DNA of 64,000 nt from Chloroflexota bacterium (GTDB lineage: Bacteria; Chloroflexota; Anaerolineae; Aggregatilineales; Phototrophicaceae), in NCBI GenBank assembly GCA_026707665.1, contig JAPOWK010000050.1:1-64000 (forward strand), read 5' to 3'. Numbering within the stretch: the stretch's first letter is position 1; every line of letters begins with the position of its first letter. The notes under the pieces were generated by a model. That model saw nothing but the letters and a program-made list of their open reading frames with translations, did no database searches and was not told the DNA's origin. Positions 24,202 through 33,470 of the stretch are shown one piece after another. The translations under genes and the position numbers were made by a program.

Positions 24202-25539
24202 TCAGGATGAAGATCCGGCGGCATATAACTCCTCTGAAAACCCCCGGATGACGAAATCGCCAATGAGCTGGGCGCGCGCTCGGTTGCCTTTCTCGGACAT
24301 GTGCAGCCCGTCGGTGAACAGGGTGTGGTCGTCGGGGAATACTTTCGCCAGGTCAAACACGGGGGTATTGAGCTGGGCGCCAATGTTTCGGGTCAATTCG
24401 TTGTGCTGCGCCACCCCAAAGACATAATCCTCGCTGGTGAAATGCCTCTGGTATGTCCGGCCGCTGGCTTCGTCGTGATCTTCATCCAGAGCCATGGTAA
24501 CTAGCAGTAAGTGAACATCGTGGCTCGCCGATATGGATACTAAACTCCGAAGGTTGCGTTCAAAATATACCGGCGGATTGTTTTGCAGCATTTCCGCGGC
24601 GCTGACCTCGGCGAATATCCCGCTGGGATAAGCGCCTCTGTTGAACTGACGAGCATACGTCTTCCAATGCGCGCTGCTCGGCAGGCTGCTCAAATGCAGA
24701 TCGGTAGCGGCGTGCGTTGTCGTCAGCCCCAAGCTGAGCCCCAGTATTCGCAGGGCCGAACTATACTCCCAGATTTCCGGCATGAAGATGCCAAAGAGAA
24801 CAGGCCGAACCGTACCGGAGTTATCGCCCAGATACTGCGAATATGGATAAACCAGCCGGCTTGATACATCATTGAAGCCTTGATAAACAATGACCAAATC
24901 TGGCTGCAGCGGCAGAATACGAAACTGCAGGTTCATGAGGTTCTGATGACTTGAGTATCCAATGACTCCCGCGTTGATCACTTCAACAGAATCGAATCCG
25001 CTTTCATGCAGGTATTCTTCCAGCAAGAATGGATAGCTGTTGCGGTAGTCTGGAACATCACTCGCGTAGGTGGATGAACCACCTAAGGCGACAATGCGGA
25101 AAGTATTTTCCGCTTTATCGATGACGAACTCTTCACCGCGGAAGCCCCAGGCATTGTGCATGTTCTCGCCTAGGCGAAAGTTTGGCGCGGGAATATGCCC
25201 GAGATAATAGTGCGCGGCCAGAGACGAACCGCGCGCGTCGATTTTCTCCACAAAGAGATCGTCGCCGTATCGATCCTTGAGTTGGTTTATGGATGCAAGG
25301 ACGCGGAAGTCTGCTTCAGAGGCGACATTCCAAAGATAAAATCTGGCGAGCAGCTCGATGGCGATGACGCAGAGGAGCAAGCTCGCCAGTATGAGGAAAG
25401 TCTTCGCGAACAGCGCTTCCATGCGTTTCAGAATGGGGGATGGATGGCTCGCGGCGCTTGATTCTTCTGGCGATTGTTTCGCGATTGTGCTGCCCTCTCG
25501 GCTGTCCATCTTCTTTGCTTCCCGCTGCTGCACCATCAT
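24202..25539 (-). CDS. Membrane-anchored SGNH/GDSL hydrolase (paralogue A)
   Basis: A 445-residue protein with a charged 40-residue N-terminus, one membrane helix (TFLILASLLLCVIAIELLA, about 47-65) and an exported SGNH hydrolase domain. The four SGNH blocks are visible: GGSST with the nucleophile S155, NAGVIGYS near 189-196, GFND at 221-224, and DGLH at 410-413. Such enzymes hydrolyse or transfer acyl esters, often on surface glycans. It is a tandem duplicate of the gene at 25712, which lies upstream in the same direction. The extreme start is uncertain, since an internal ATG at residue 11 is also possible. Confidence 0.82.
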   Translation of the reverse strand: MMVQQREAKKMDSREGSTIAKQSPEESSAASHPSPILKRMEALFAKTFLILASLLLCVIAIELLARFYLWNVASEADFRVLASINQLKDRYGDDLFVEKIDARGSSLAAHYYLGHIPAPNFRLGENMHNAWGFRGEEFVIDKAENTFRIVALGGSSTYASDVPDYRNSYPFLLEEYLHESGFDSVEVINAGVIGYSSHQNLMNLQFRILPLQPDLVIVYQGFNDVSSRLVYPYSQYLGDNSGTVRPVLFGIFMPEIWEYSSALRILGLSLGLTTTHAATDLHLSSLPSSAHWKTYARQFNRGAYPSGIFAEVSAAEMLQNNPPVYFERNLRSLVSISASHDVHLLLVTMALDEDHDEASGRTYQRHFTSEDYVFGVAQHNELTRNIGAQLNTPVFDLAKVFPDDHTLFTDGLHMSEKGNRARAQLIGDFVIRGFSEELYAAGSSS

Positions 25540-25711
25540 TATTTACTTGCTTCTCAAAAAGCACGATCCCGGCGAACCAGAAGGGTCTTGTTTGCGCCGG
25601 TCTTTCATGCTGCCGGAACAAAGCCGGGCTCGGCTTACCGGATGACTGTTAGGGCGTCGATAAATTAGATGGAATCGACCGAATGATTCGCCATTGAATT
25701 GGCGCTGAAGA

Positions 25712-27046
25712 TCAAGATGTAGCCGCGGCGGCATGCATCTCCTCGGAAAAACGGCGATTGACGAAATCGCCAATGAGTTGGGCGCGCACACGGTTGCCTT
25801 TCTCAGTCATGTGCAGCCCGTCGGTGAACAGGGTGTGGTCGTCGGGGAATATATTCGACAGGTCAAACACGGGCGCATCATAGCGGGCGCCTATGTTGAG
25901 AGTTAATTCGTTGTGCTGCGCCATGGCTAAGACAAAGTCATCGCTGGTGGAGAATAGTCTCGTTGAGATGCCAGAGGTCTCGTGAAAGTCATCATCGAAA
26001 GCCATGGTTACCAGCATGATGTTGACATTGCTGTGATTCGCCAGCGCAATCATGTGCTCGGTGTTGCGTTCAAAATGCACTGGTGGATTGTTCTCCAGTA
26101 TTTCCGCCGCGGAGACCTCCGTGAAGACGCCGCTTGGATAGGTTCCAAGTTGCATCTGTTGAATATACTGGTCGCCGACGTAACTGTTTGGCCGTCTTGA
26201 CAAATGCCAATCCAGCGCCGCGTGCGAGGCCGTTGCTCCCAGGCGGATTCCCAGGATACGCAAGGCAGTACTGTATTCGGTGACATCCGGCATAACGATG
26301 CCGCCGACAAAGGGTCGCAGCGATCCGGATCTGTCGCCAAGATATCTTGAAGGCGGATATACGAATCGCGCTTGAATGTCGTTGAATCCCTGGTAGACGA
26401 TGATCAGATCCGGTAGAAGCGGCAAGATGCGAAACTGCATATTGATCAGATTCTGGTGACTTGTATAACCGGAGGCGCCCGCATTAATCACTTCGACGGC
26501 GTCGAATCCGCTTTCGCGAAGGTAGTCCTCCAGCAGGCTCGGAAAGCTAAGCTCGAAGTCATCAACGCCCGACGAATACGTCGTCGATCCGCCCAGGACG
26601 ACAATGCGGTAGGTATTTTCGGGCTTCGACAGGGCAAACTCTCGACCTCGATAGCCGGCGCTGTTGTGCCTATTCGCGCCCACTTGATGATTCGGCGTCG
26701 GATAGAAACCGAGAAAATAGTGGGGCGACCAGGACCGATGGCTCGTTTCTTCGTTTTGCACAAAGAAGTCGTCGCCGTAACGATCTTTGATCTGCGCAAT
26801 GGAAGCGAGGAGGCGGAACTCTTCTTCAGACGCGACCTGCCAAAGATAGAATCTGGCGAGCAATTCGATTGCGATGATACATACCAGCAAGCTCGCCAAT
26901 ATGAGAAAGAACTTCGCAAATAGCGATTCCATGATTTTAGGAATGCGAGACGACGCGCGCTCGGCACGCGGTTCAACCGATGTTGAATTCGCGCTGATGC
27001 TGCTCTCGGGACTGTCCATTTCGTTAGCTGTCCGCCTGCGCGACAC
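25712..27046 (-). CDS. Membrane-anchored SGNH/GDSL hydrolase (paralogue B)
   Basis: A 444-residue paralogue of the gene at 24202 with the same layout: a charged N-terminus, a membrane helix (FFLILASLLVCIIAIELLA, about 46-64) and the SGNH domain. It has GGSTTYSSG in block I, NAGASGYTS, GFND, and DGLH at 409-412. The C-terminal 40 residues differ from paralogue A at only a few positions (FPDDHTLFTDGLHM is identical), whereas the middle differs more, so the copies have begun to diverge. The two genes are separated by 172 bases and probably share a promoter upstream of 27046. Confidence 0.82.
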   Translation of the reverse strand: MSRRRTANEMDSPESSISANSTSVEPRAERASSRIPKIMESLFAKFFLILASLLVCIIAIELLARFYLWQVASEEEFRLLASIAQIKDRYGDDFFVQNEETSHRSWSPHYFLGFYPTPNHQVGANRHNSAGYRGREFALSKPENTYRIVVLGGSTTYSSGVDDFELSFPSLLEDYLRESGFDAVEVINAGASGYTSHQNLINMQFRILPLLPDLIIVYQGFNDIQARFVYPPSRYLGDRSGSLRPFVGGIVMPDVTEYSTALRILGIRLGATASHAALDWHLSRRPNSYVGDQYIQQMQLGTYPSGVFTEVSAAEILENNPPVHFERNTEHMIALANHSNVNIMLVTMAFDDDFHETSGISTRLFSTSDDFVLAMAQHNELTLNIGARYDAPVFDLSNIFPDDHTLFTDGLHMTEKGNRVRAQLIGDFVNRRFSEEMHAAAATS

Positions 27047-27140
27047 TGCCTTGCGGTCTGCTTCCCGCGGCGAATAGCCGTCGCAAGCCAGTTAGATCCT
27101 GCTTTGCCTGATTTCCAATTGCTTGGCGCGGCGCTGCGCC

Positions 27141-27815
27141 TCAGCCACCGCCCTGGAGCCGGCGGCGGCGCTCTTCAATCTGCGCCAGCACACTGTTCGT
27201 CACTTCCGGCTCTTCTTTTTCTTTTTCTTCCAGGCGCGAAATATCTGGCTGTTCGATGTCTTTGGTGTTGATGACGACATCGCTGTCCTTAAATTCAATC
27301 TTGCCTTTCGGATTGCTATTTAGCCCGCGCTTCATCTGGCTGACTTGCTCTTCCTGGACGGCTTCTACCTCCGCGTCGCTGAGCTCAGTCACTTCTGGCT
27401 CAGCTTCGGCGGATGTGGCTTTCGCGCGCTCGGAGACGGCAGTATCGTTTTTCGCGGCCGTGCCTAAGGGTCGGCGCCGACGGTGCCTCTTTTCGTTCTT
27501 CTTGACGTCTGATTGCTCCGGCGCGCCGCCGAGGTCGGTCAGCGCTTCGCCCACTTTTACCGTCGCCTCGACCGCCTTCTTGGTGCGGCGGAAGCGGCTG
27601 AAGATGCCGCGCGCTTGCTCCTCGACTTCGTCGGCGGTTGGCGCCGGCGCCTCGCTCAGCGCCCAGCGATAACCGGCGTATATGCCCGCGCCTACAATCA
27701 GGAAGGGCAGAATGGTCTGTATCACCTGCACCAGGATGCTCATCACCGCCAGCGCCGCTATGGTCGCCAGCAGGACGATGACAAGCTTTACGACTTTCTC
27801 CTTGTCGAGCTCCAT
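27141..27815 (-). CDS. Hypothetical membrane protein with charged C-terminal tail
   Basis: A 224-residue protein with two adjoining hydrophobic stretches at about residues 8-47 (KLVIVLLATIAALAVMSILV, then ILPFLIVGAGIYAGYRWAL). A long Lys/Arg/Glu-rich region without membrane segments follows, including RRTKKAVEATVKVGEAL and ISRLEEKEKEEPEV. I do not recognise a family. The ATG at 27815 is chosen because it begins the hydrophobic anchor. A much longer open frame continues upstream but is antisense to the gene at 28032. The long cytoplasmic tail may be disordered or coiled. Confidence 0.65.
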   Translation of the reverse strand: MELDKEKVVKLVIVLLATIAALAVMSILVQVIQTILPFLIVGAGIYAGYRWALSEAPAPTADEVEEQARGIFSRFRRTKKAVEATVKVGEALTDLGGAPEQSDVKKNEKRHRRRRPLGTAAKNDTAVSERAKATSAEAEPEVTELSDAEVEAVQEEQVSQMKRGLNSNPKGKIEFKDSDVVINTKDIEQPDISRLEEKEKEEPEVTNSVLAQIEERRRRLQGGG

Positions 27816-28031
27816 ACGCAGCGCTCCGCAATCAAACCGAATGCCGCCTCGGCGCGCCAACATGGACGGCGCAAGGGACATATAATGTATTATACGCGAT
27901 TTGCCCGCCCTTGAATGCGGCCCAGTTAAGGGGAACCGGCGACCTTTTACTTCCCGTTGACGCTCTAGCTTGCGCTTTAAGCGAAATGAGAAGCCGGATA
28001 GCGGCAAATTGAAAGCCAGCCAAGGGAGACA

Positions 28032-29933
28032 ATGACCACGGATAGCGTTATATCCCACGCCTTTGTTTTGCCGGATCGGCATTTTCACGAATGGTTGGCG
28101 GTTCTGCGCCCTTATCTCAAGAAATTTGAGCGGGTGACCGTGGTGCGCTCGCCGGCTGGCAATAATCTCAATCGCTTTCGCAATGTCACAGCGGTGGAGG
28201 CGCCGCTCACCTGGTGGCAAGATTCCGCCCTGACCCACATCCGCCGGGTCTATCCCTCGGTGGTCATGGTGGACGTGATTGATGTTGATACGCCGGAACA
28301 GTTGACGCCGATCGTTGCGCGCCGCGTCGAACAGAACGACCGCTATGGTGAGCAGGAGACGGAACCGCAGCACATCTTCCAGCGTTTCGTGCTCGAATGG
28401 CCCACCAGCGCTCGCCCGATCGCAGCGCTGGGCCGCTTCAATGCCGACGATGAGAGGGGCGACTTGCATCGCAGCCTCGATATTCTGGCTCATGAAGACG
28501 CTGATATTCTTTGCGCCGCGGCCGGCCGGGTGAGCGCCGTCGGCGGCAGCATCAAAGTGGAATCGACGGTCGAGGGCGAGCGCTGGATCACCACATACGA
28601 TGGCGTCAAGAACCGTCACGTGGCGGTAGGCGATGAGGTCACGCTGGGGCAGGTGATGGCAAAGGCGGCTGGCGGCGAACTGCGCATCACGGTGCAGCAG
28701 CCGCCGACGGGTGGCATCAGTCTGATGGGCTGGGACAACGTGATGAACCCGCGCGATTACATCTATATCCCGCAATTCCGCGTCCGGCCGCTGACGGATA
28801 ACTTGCGCGTCCGCAAGCTGCCGAGCGCTCACGCTAGCATCATCGGCCATGTTTTCAGCTGGCATCTGCTGGAGCCGCAAGAGCATCACGGGCGCGCAAT
28901 TGAAAAAATCGGCGTCGAGGGCAGTTGGCTCAAGGTTCGCTCGGTGTCCGGCGTCGAAGGTTATACCGCCGCCCGGTACTTGCGGGCGACGACACTGCAA
29001 GAGGGCCAGGAAGCCATCCCTGGCGTCAATCCAATTGGCGTCAACCTCGATGTCTTCCATCCGCTCGGGAAGCCGTCCGCGTCTCGCCTTGGCGAAATGG
29101 GCTGGGTGCGCTTCGGTTACAACGTGTCGAATTTGCGTGGCTCTGAGGACATCAGAGCCGCCTTCCAACGCTACCTGCCACATGTTGAAGCCTACCGCGA
29201 AGCTGGATACCGTGTCGTCTTCACCACCAGCCACCAGACTTATGGCGAAGGCAAAGCCGAGTTCTGGCCCTGGTCGCAGATGACCGATGCCAAATGGCGG
29301 CGGCTGATCGGGCGCTTCGCCGATATGATGGCCGAGATCGCCGCGCAATGGGCGCCGCGCGAACTGGTCGCTGCCTGGCAGATCTGGAATGAGCCGGACT
29401 CGTTGAGCGGGGTGGCGTCGGTGCCGCTGTCCGCCAGCAACTACGGGATCATGTTCGATCAAGTTTACCGCGCCATCCGCAGCGCCGACAGCGGCGTGAA
29501 AATCATCACGGCCGGCTTCAACAGCGGACCACAGCGAGGCAGCGCTTACGCCCGGCAGATGCTGGCGGTGATGCCGGACGAGATTCGTCCTGACGGCTTG
29601 GCTTTTCATCCTTACGGCCGCGGGGTGAATGGCCATCCCCACTATGCGATGTTCGGGCATATCGACGAGTCCGTCTGGGCTTATAGCGCCGTGCTGCCCG
29701 ACAAGCCGCTCTGGATCACCGAGTGGGGCGTGCTGGACCGCCCGCATGATCACCCGGCGCAGATCGCCCGCTACGCAACCGATATGATCCACTACTTGAA
29801 AGGTCAGTACCCGGGTCGCATCGCCACCTTGATTTGGTACGCCTGGGCGCAGGGGATGCACAACGGCTTTGGCTTGGTCGACGGCGCGGGCAATGCGCGG
29901 CCGCCGCTGACCGAACGCTTCCTCACCGTCTGA
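28032..29933 (+). CDS. M23-like, SH3 and glycoside-hydrolase-like fusion protein
   Basis: A 633-residue modular protein. Residues 1-130 are unrecognised. Residues 160-225 (AGRVSAVGGSIKV, GVKNRHVAVGDEVTLGQVMA) resemble the core of the M23/duplicated hybrid motif fold. Residues 253-325 resemble a bacterial SH3 domain (NLRVRKLPSAHASIIGHVFS, GSWLKVRSVSGVEGYTAARY). Residues 340-633 look like a clan A glycoside hydrolase, with the acid/base Glu454 in IWNEPD and the nucleophile Glu564 in ITEWG, 110 residues apart. No signal peptide is seen, which is odd for a cell-wall or glycan enzyme. A role in glycan binding and cleavage is inferred. Confidence 0.7.
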   Translation: MTTDSVISHAFVLPDRHFHEWLAVLRPYLKKFERVTVVRSPAGNNLNRFRNVTAVEAPLTWWQDSALTHIRRVYPSVVMVDVIDVDTPEQLTPIVARRVEQNDRYGEQETEPQHIFQRFVLEWPTSARPIAALGRFNADDERGDLHRSLDILAHEDADILCAAAGRVSAVGGSIKVESTVEGERWITTYDGVKNRHVAVGDEVTLGQVMAKAAGGELRITVQQPPTGGISLMGWDNVMNPRDYIYIPQFRVRPLTDNLRVRKLPSAHASIIGHVFSWHLLEPQEHHGRAIEKIGVEGSWLKVRSVSGVEGYTAARYLRATTLQEGQEAIPGVNPIGVNLDVFHPLGKPSASRLGEMGWVRFGYNVSNLRGSEDIRAAFQRYLPHVEAYREAGYRVVFTTSHQTYGEGKAEFWPWSQMTDAKWRRLIGRFADMMAEIAAQWAPRELVAAWQIWNEPDSLSGVASVPLSASNYGIMFDQVYRAIRSADSGVKIITAGFNSGPQRGSAYARQMLAVMPDEIRPDGLAFHPYGRGVNGHPHYAMFGHIDESVWAYSAVLPDKPLWITEWGVLDRPHDHPAQIARYATDMIHYLKGQYPGRIATLIWYAWAQGMHNGFGLVDGAGNARPPLTERFLTV

Positions 29934-29969
29934 AGTTGCTCCATTTCTGCAATCGTGTTATGCAGGACT

Positions 29970-30008
29970 TACCACCGAGAACACCGAGAACCTTGAGGAC
30001 ACAGAGGG
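29970..30008 (+). repeat. CACAGAGG-type repeat
   Basis: TACCACCGAGAACACCGAG, then AACCTTGAGGACACAGAGGG. It shares ACCACCGAG...GACACAGAGG with the copy at 47787. Confidence 0.6.
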
Positions 30009-30145
30009 TCGAACCGACACTGACCGGTTGCAAACTGTATTCCTTGCGTAGAATAATTCTCTAATGGCCGAACATTGGAGCCAGTCCAGGAGAGAGTGGA
30101 AATGAACGCGCACAGTGCAACAGAGAACTGTCGCCAGAGCCTCCG

Positions 30146-30177
30146 TATTCTCTGTGTTGCCTCATTTCCTCTGTGGA
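30146..30177 (-). repeat. CACAGAGG-type repeat, inverted
   Basis: On the minus strand this reads CCACAGAGGAAATGAGGCAA followed by CACAGAGAATA. It is inverted relative to the copy at 29970. Confidence 0.6.
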
Positions 30178-30275
30178 GAAAATATACAAGCTTGTAGACG
30201 GAGTGCGATTGGTGACAAATGCTTAACTCTGCGAATATTTGCGCCGAGCCGCCCTGACAAAGTAACATATACCTA

Positions 30276-31187
30276 ATGAAACGTGGCGAAAGACAAACGA
30301 TCATGTTGCGACGGCTTCTGTTTCTTACTCTTATCTGCTTTCTTTTCAGCGCCATTCTGCCAATCTCCGTGGCGCAGGCCGACTGTGATTTTGGCTTTTC
30401 GAATTATGCCCGCGCCGTGCAGCTGCATGACATGGGCGACTACGGGCGCGCGCTTCGACACTATCACTGCGCGCAACTGGAGGATCCGGATGACGCCATC
30501 ATCCCGATTCTGATCGACAACGTCTATGAAGACATCGCCAATGCGGCGACTGCCTGGACGCGCCCCGAAAGCGCGGCCAGCGCGACCGCCTGCGATCCGG
30601 CGATCGACCATGCTCAGTTGGGCGCCGTAGCCCATAGCGCCGGCGACGACACTCTGGCGCAGATTCATCTGCATTGCGTACTGCTGGCCGATCCCGCCCA
30701 TGTCGACGCGCTCTATGGTATGGGCGTGATTCACATTAACCGCGGCGAAACCCATGAGGCGAAACATTACTTCAATCGAGCTGATCGAGCCGACCGCGCC
30801 GCCTCCGCAATCGACGAAGATTTGCTGGTTTATTTGCTGGGAGAAGAGGCTCGGAGCCTGCTTGACCAAGACGCGCTGGATGCCACCCCGCTGACATCGC
30901 CCGAACCGGGGGAATCCGGTGAGTATCTCCGGCCAGGGAATCACTACGAGCGGACTGTCCTGGCGGTGATCTGGACCCGTCAGGGGCCAGTTCAAGACCA
31001 AGCGAAGCCAGCCGATAATCGTGACCCCAATGAATCGCTGGAGCGGGCGATCCGAAAGGATCCGACGCGCGCCGATCTGCGCTGTGAGCTGGGACGGCGG
31101 TATATGGCGCGAGGCGATTTTGCCGCCGCTTATAGCCACTATTCGTATTTGATCCGCGAGCGGCTCGGCGATCATTGCCAGAGCTAA
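30276..31187 (+). CDS. Secreted TPR-like protein
   Basis: A 303-residue protein with a signal peptide (MLRRLLFLTLICFLFSAILP, ending near AQA) and tetratricopeptide-like helical pairs: YARAVQLHDMGDYGRALRHY, AHSAGDDTLAQIHLHCVLLA, LYGMGVIHINRGETHEAKHY and CELGRRYMARGDFAAAYSHY near the C-terminus. Start is 30276 or the ATG at 30303. The second begins directly at the basic n-region of the signal. Cysteines are sparse (several Cys in the mature part), so disulfides are possible. It probably acts outside the membrane as a protein-binding scaffold. No partner is identified. Confidence 0.72.
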   Translation: MKRGERQTIMLRRLLFLTLICFLFSAILPISVAQADCDFGFSNYARAVQLHDMGDYGRALRHYHCAQLEDPDDAIIPILIDNVYEDIANAATAWTRPESAASATACDPAIDHAQLGAVAHSAGDDTLAQIHLHCVLLADPAHVDALYGMGVIHINRGETHEAKHYFNRADRADRAASAIDEDLLVYLLGEEARSLLDQDALDATPLTSPEPGESGEYLRPGNHYERTVLAVIWTRQGPVQDQAKPADNRDPNESLERAIRKDPTRADLRCELGRRYMARGDFAAAYSHYSYLIRERLGDHCQS

Positions 31188-31370
31188 ATTGGGACAGCGC
31201 GCCGCAGGCCGTGCTGCCCGCCAGTGCCGCGCCGCATTCCGATTTCGTTATATTGCCGCAAGGAAACCGTTACTTCGCCTTTAGCTTTGCGCCATAGGCT
31301 GGAATGGACAGCAATCTTGAGAGAGCGTAGAAATATGCTCTCTTCATTCTAGTATGGGAGGACAGACACC

Positions 31371-33398
31371 ATGAGGAGACTGTCGCTTTTATTGGGGCTG
31401 GCGCTGGTGGCGCTGCTGGCTTGGGGCGGGCTGGCACAGGCGCAGCGGACGCCGAAGGAGCTATTTGAAGGCCAAAAGCTCGCGCCCGAATTCCCGACCG
31501 ATCTTGATTGGATCAACATCGAGAACCCGCTGACCATGAGCGGTCTGGTCGGCAAAATTGTCATCTTCGACTTTTGGACCTACGGCTGCATCAACTGTCT
31601 GCATGTCATTCCCGTGTTGGAGCAGGTCGAGCAGAAATACGCCGACGAAGTGGTGGTGATCGGCGTGCATTCGGCCAAATTCGAGAATGAAGGACAGACG
31701 GAAAACCTGCGGCAAATCGTGCAACGCTACGGCATCCATCATCCGGTGATCAACGACAATGAGTTCGTGGTCTGGCGAAGTTATAGCGCGCGCGCCTGGC
31801 CCACGATCGCCATCGTCGATCCGCGCGGCTATTGGGTCATACTGGAGTCGGGCGAGATCCCCTTCGAGATTTTCGACAACTATCTCTCTGGCATGATCGA
31901 ATATTACGACGAGCAAGACGCGAGCATCATCGACCGGACGCCGCTGGAACTGGCGCTGGAGGGCGCGGGCGATCCTGGCACGCCGCTGCTCTATCCTGGC
32001 AAGGTGCTGGCCGATTCAGCGAGCAACCGGCTCTTCATCGCCGATAGCAGCCATAATCGCATCGTCATCGCCGATCTGAATTCGCGCGAAGTCGTCGATA
32101 TCATCGGTTCGTCGGCGCGCGGCAAAGATGACGGCAGCTTCGAAAGCGCGACATTCGACAAGCCGCAGGGTCTAGCGCTGGCCGGCGACCTGCTCTACAT
32201 CGCTGATGTCAACAGCCACGCCATTCGCGTTGCCGATCTGGCTGAGCGGATGGTGTCGACCATTGCGGGCGACGGCATCATGGGGCGGCAGCGCCTGCCC
32301 TTTGGCCGGTCTATTGAGGCGCCGACAGCGGTCTCGCTGCGCAGTCCCTGGGATGTCGAATTCGATGAGGCCGGCAATTTGCATATCGCGATGGCGGGAA
32401 CGCATCAGCTTTACATCTATGAGCCAGAGAGCGGCGTTCTTTACCCCTCGGTTGGCAATGGACGTGAGGCGAATCTCAACCACGTGAGCCTGGCCGATAG
32501 CGAATTGGCGCAGCCGAGCGGGCTCTACTATGCCGGTGATGGCAAACTATACTTCGCCGATAGCGAATCGAGCACCATTCGTCTGGCCGACTTCGAGAAC
32601 GATTTGGTCACAGTCGTCTCCGGCACGACCAATAACCATCTCTTCGAGTATGGCGATATCGATGGCGAGCTCGGCGTGAATCGCTTGCAGCACGCCTTGG
32701 GCGTCGAGGGCGGAGCGAATGGTGACATTTACATCGCCGATACCTACAACAGCCGTATCAAGGTGATAAGAGCGGGCGAGACAGCTACGCACACCATATT
32801 TGGTCTGGGCGGGCTTGGCGGCTACGCCGATGGCGGGCCCGCGGTCGCCGAATTTGATGAACCCGGCGGCATCAGTTACGCCGATGGCATCCTCTATGTC
32901 GCCGATACAAACAATCACGTCGTTCGTACGATTGACCTGGAAGCAGGCTTGGTCGATACATTCGAGTTCAGCAATCCGGAAGCGCTGGTGATCGAAAGCG
33001 ACGCCGTGACCTTGCTCGGCGGCAACACGGCTGAAGACCGCAGCGTCGAGCTGGATCTGCAGCTGCTGGCGGCGGGTGAAGGCGTATTGAGTCTGTGGCT
33101 GGAATTACGGGCGGAATACAAGATCAATCCGATGATCGAGAGCAAACTCGAAGTGCGTTCGGATAAGGGTTTGATCGCGACCGGCGCCGTTGCCGACGTG
33201 CGCCTTAGCTTGCCGGTGATTTTCCGCGAAGGCGAAGGCACGCTCTACGCTGATTTGACCCTGTACTACTGCCGCCAAGGGGCGGAGGCGCTCTGTTTTA
33301 TCGAGGAGGTGAACTGGGTCATTCCCTATGAGGCCGGCGAGACGAGCGACCGTTCTGAGGTGACGCTGTACCGCGAGGTGGTCGCGCCGGACCTTTAG
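31371..33398 (+). CDS. Exported thioredoxin-like/NHL-repeat protein (NHLRC2-like)
   Basis: A 675-residue protein with a signal peptide (LLLGLALVALLAWGGLAQAQ) and then a thioredoxin-fold domain at about 30-190 with active-site cysteines C73 and C76 (GCINCLHV). A long NHL beta-propeller follows at about 215-530, with rungs such as DSASNRLFIADSSHNRIVIA, LYIADVNSHAIRVADL and GDIYIADTYNSRIKVI. A C-terminal beta-rich domain covers about 545-675. This order matches NHLRC2-type proteins. Function is unknown. An extracytoplasmic redox role with a protein- or ligand-binding propeller is the obvious reading. The start has GGGAGG 12 bases upstream. Confidence 0.87.
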   Translation: MRRLSLLLGLALVALLAWGGLAQAQRTPKELFEGQKLAPEFPTDLDWINIENPLTMSGLVGKIVIFDFWTYGCINCLHVIPVLEQVEQKYADEVVVIGVHSAKFENEGQTENLRQIVQRYGIHHPVINDNEFVVWRSYSARAWPTIAIVDPRGYWVILESGEIPFEIFDNYLSGMIEYYDEQDASIIDRTPLELALEGAGDPGTPLLYPGKVLADSASNRLFIADSSHNRIVIADLNSREVVDIIGSSARGKDDGSFESATFDKPQGLALAGDLLYIADVNSHAIRVADLAERMVSTIAGDGIMGRQRLPFGRSIEAPTAVSLRSPWDVEFDEAGNLHIAMAGTHQLYIYEPESGVLYPSVGNGREANLNHVSLADSELAQPSGLYYAGDGKLYFADSESSTIRLADFENDLVTVVSGTTNNHLFEYGDIDGELGVNRLQHALGVEGGANGDIYIADTYNSRIKVIRAGETATHTIFGLGGLGGYADGGPAVAEFDEPGGISYADGILYVADTNNHVVRTIDLEAGLVDTFEFSNPEALVIESDAVTLLGGNTAEDRSVELDLQLLAAGEGVLSLWLELRAEYKINPMIESKLEVRSDKGLIATGAVADVRLSLPVIFREGEGTLYADLTLYYCRQGAEALCFIEEVNWVIPYEAGETSDRSEVTLYREVVAPDL

Positions 33399-33422
33399 GT
33401 TTGGTGAGCTTAGGATCTTAGC

Positions 33423-33450
33423 GCGGGCGACCCAATGGGTCGCCCCTACA
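33423..33450 (-). repeat. Short palindromic repeat, minus orientation
   Basis: On the minus strand this reads TGTAGGGGCGACCC, loop ATT, GGGTCGCCCGC, a perfect stem. It lies between convergent genes. Confidence 0.85.
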
Positions 33451-33470
33451 TTATTCGTATATCAGGCAGA

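Larger units (their letters stand above)
29934..30275. other. Gene-free region with CACAGAGG repeats
   Basis: About 340 bases with no convincing gene. It contains two CACAGAGG-type repeats in opposite orientation (29970 and 30146) about 140 bases apart, which could pair as arms. No terminator with a U-tract was found. Confidence 0.6.

Noticed and set aside
27816..29861. A long open frame on the minus strand that extends the membrane-protein gene upstream to 29861
   Set aside because: The extension is antisense to the M23-like/glycosidase gene. It has no family-like sequence and the real gene has its own start at 27815.
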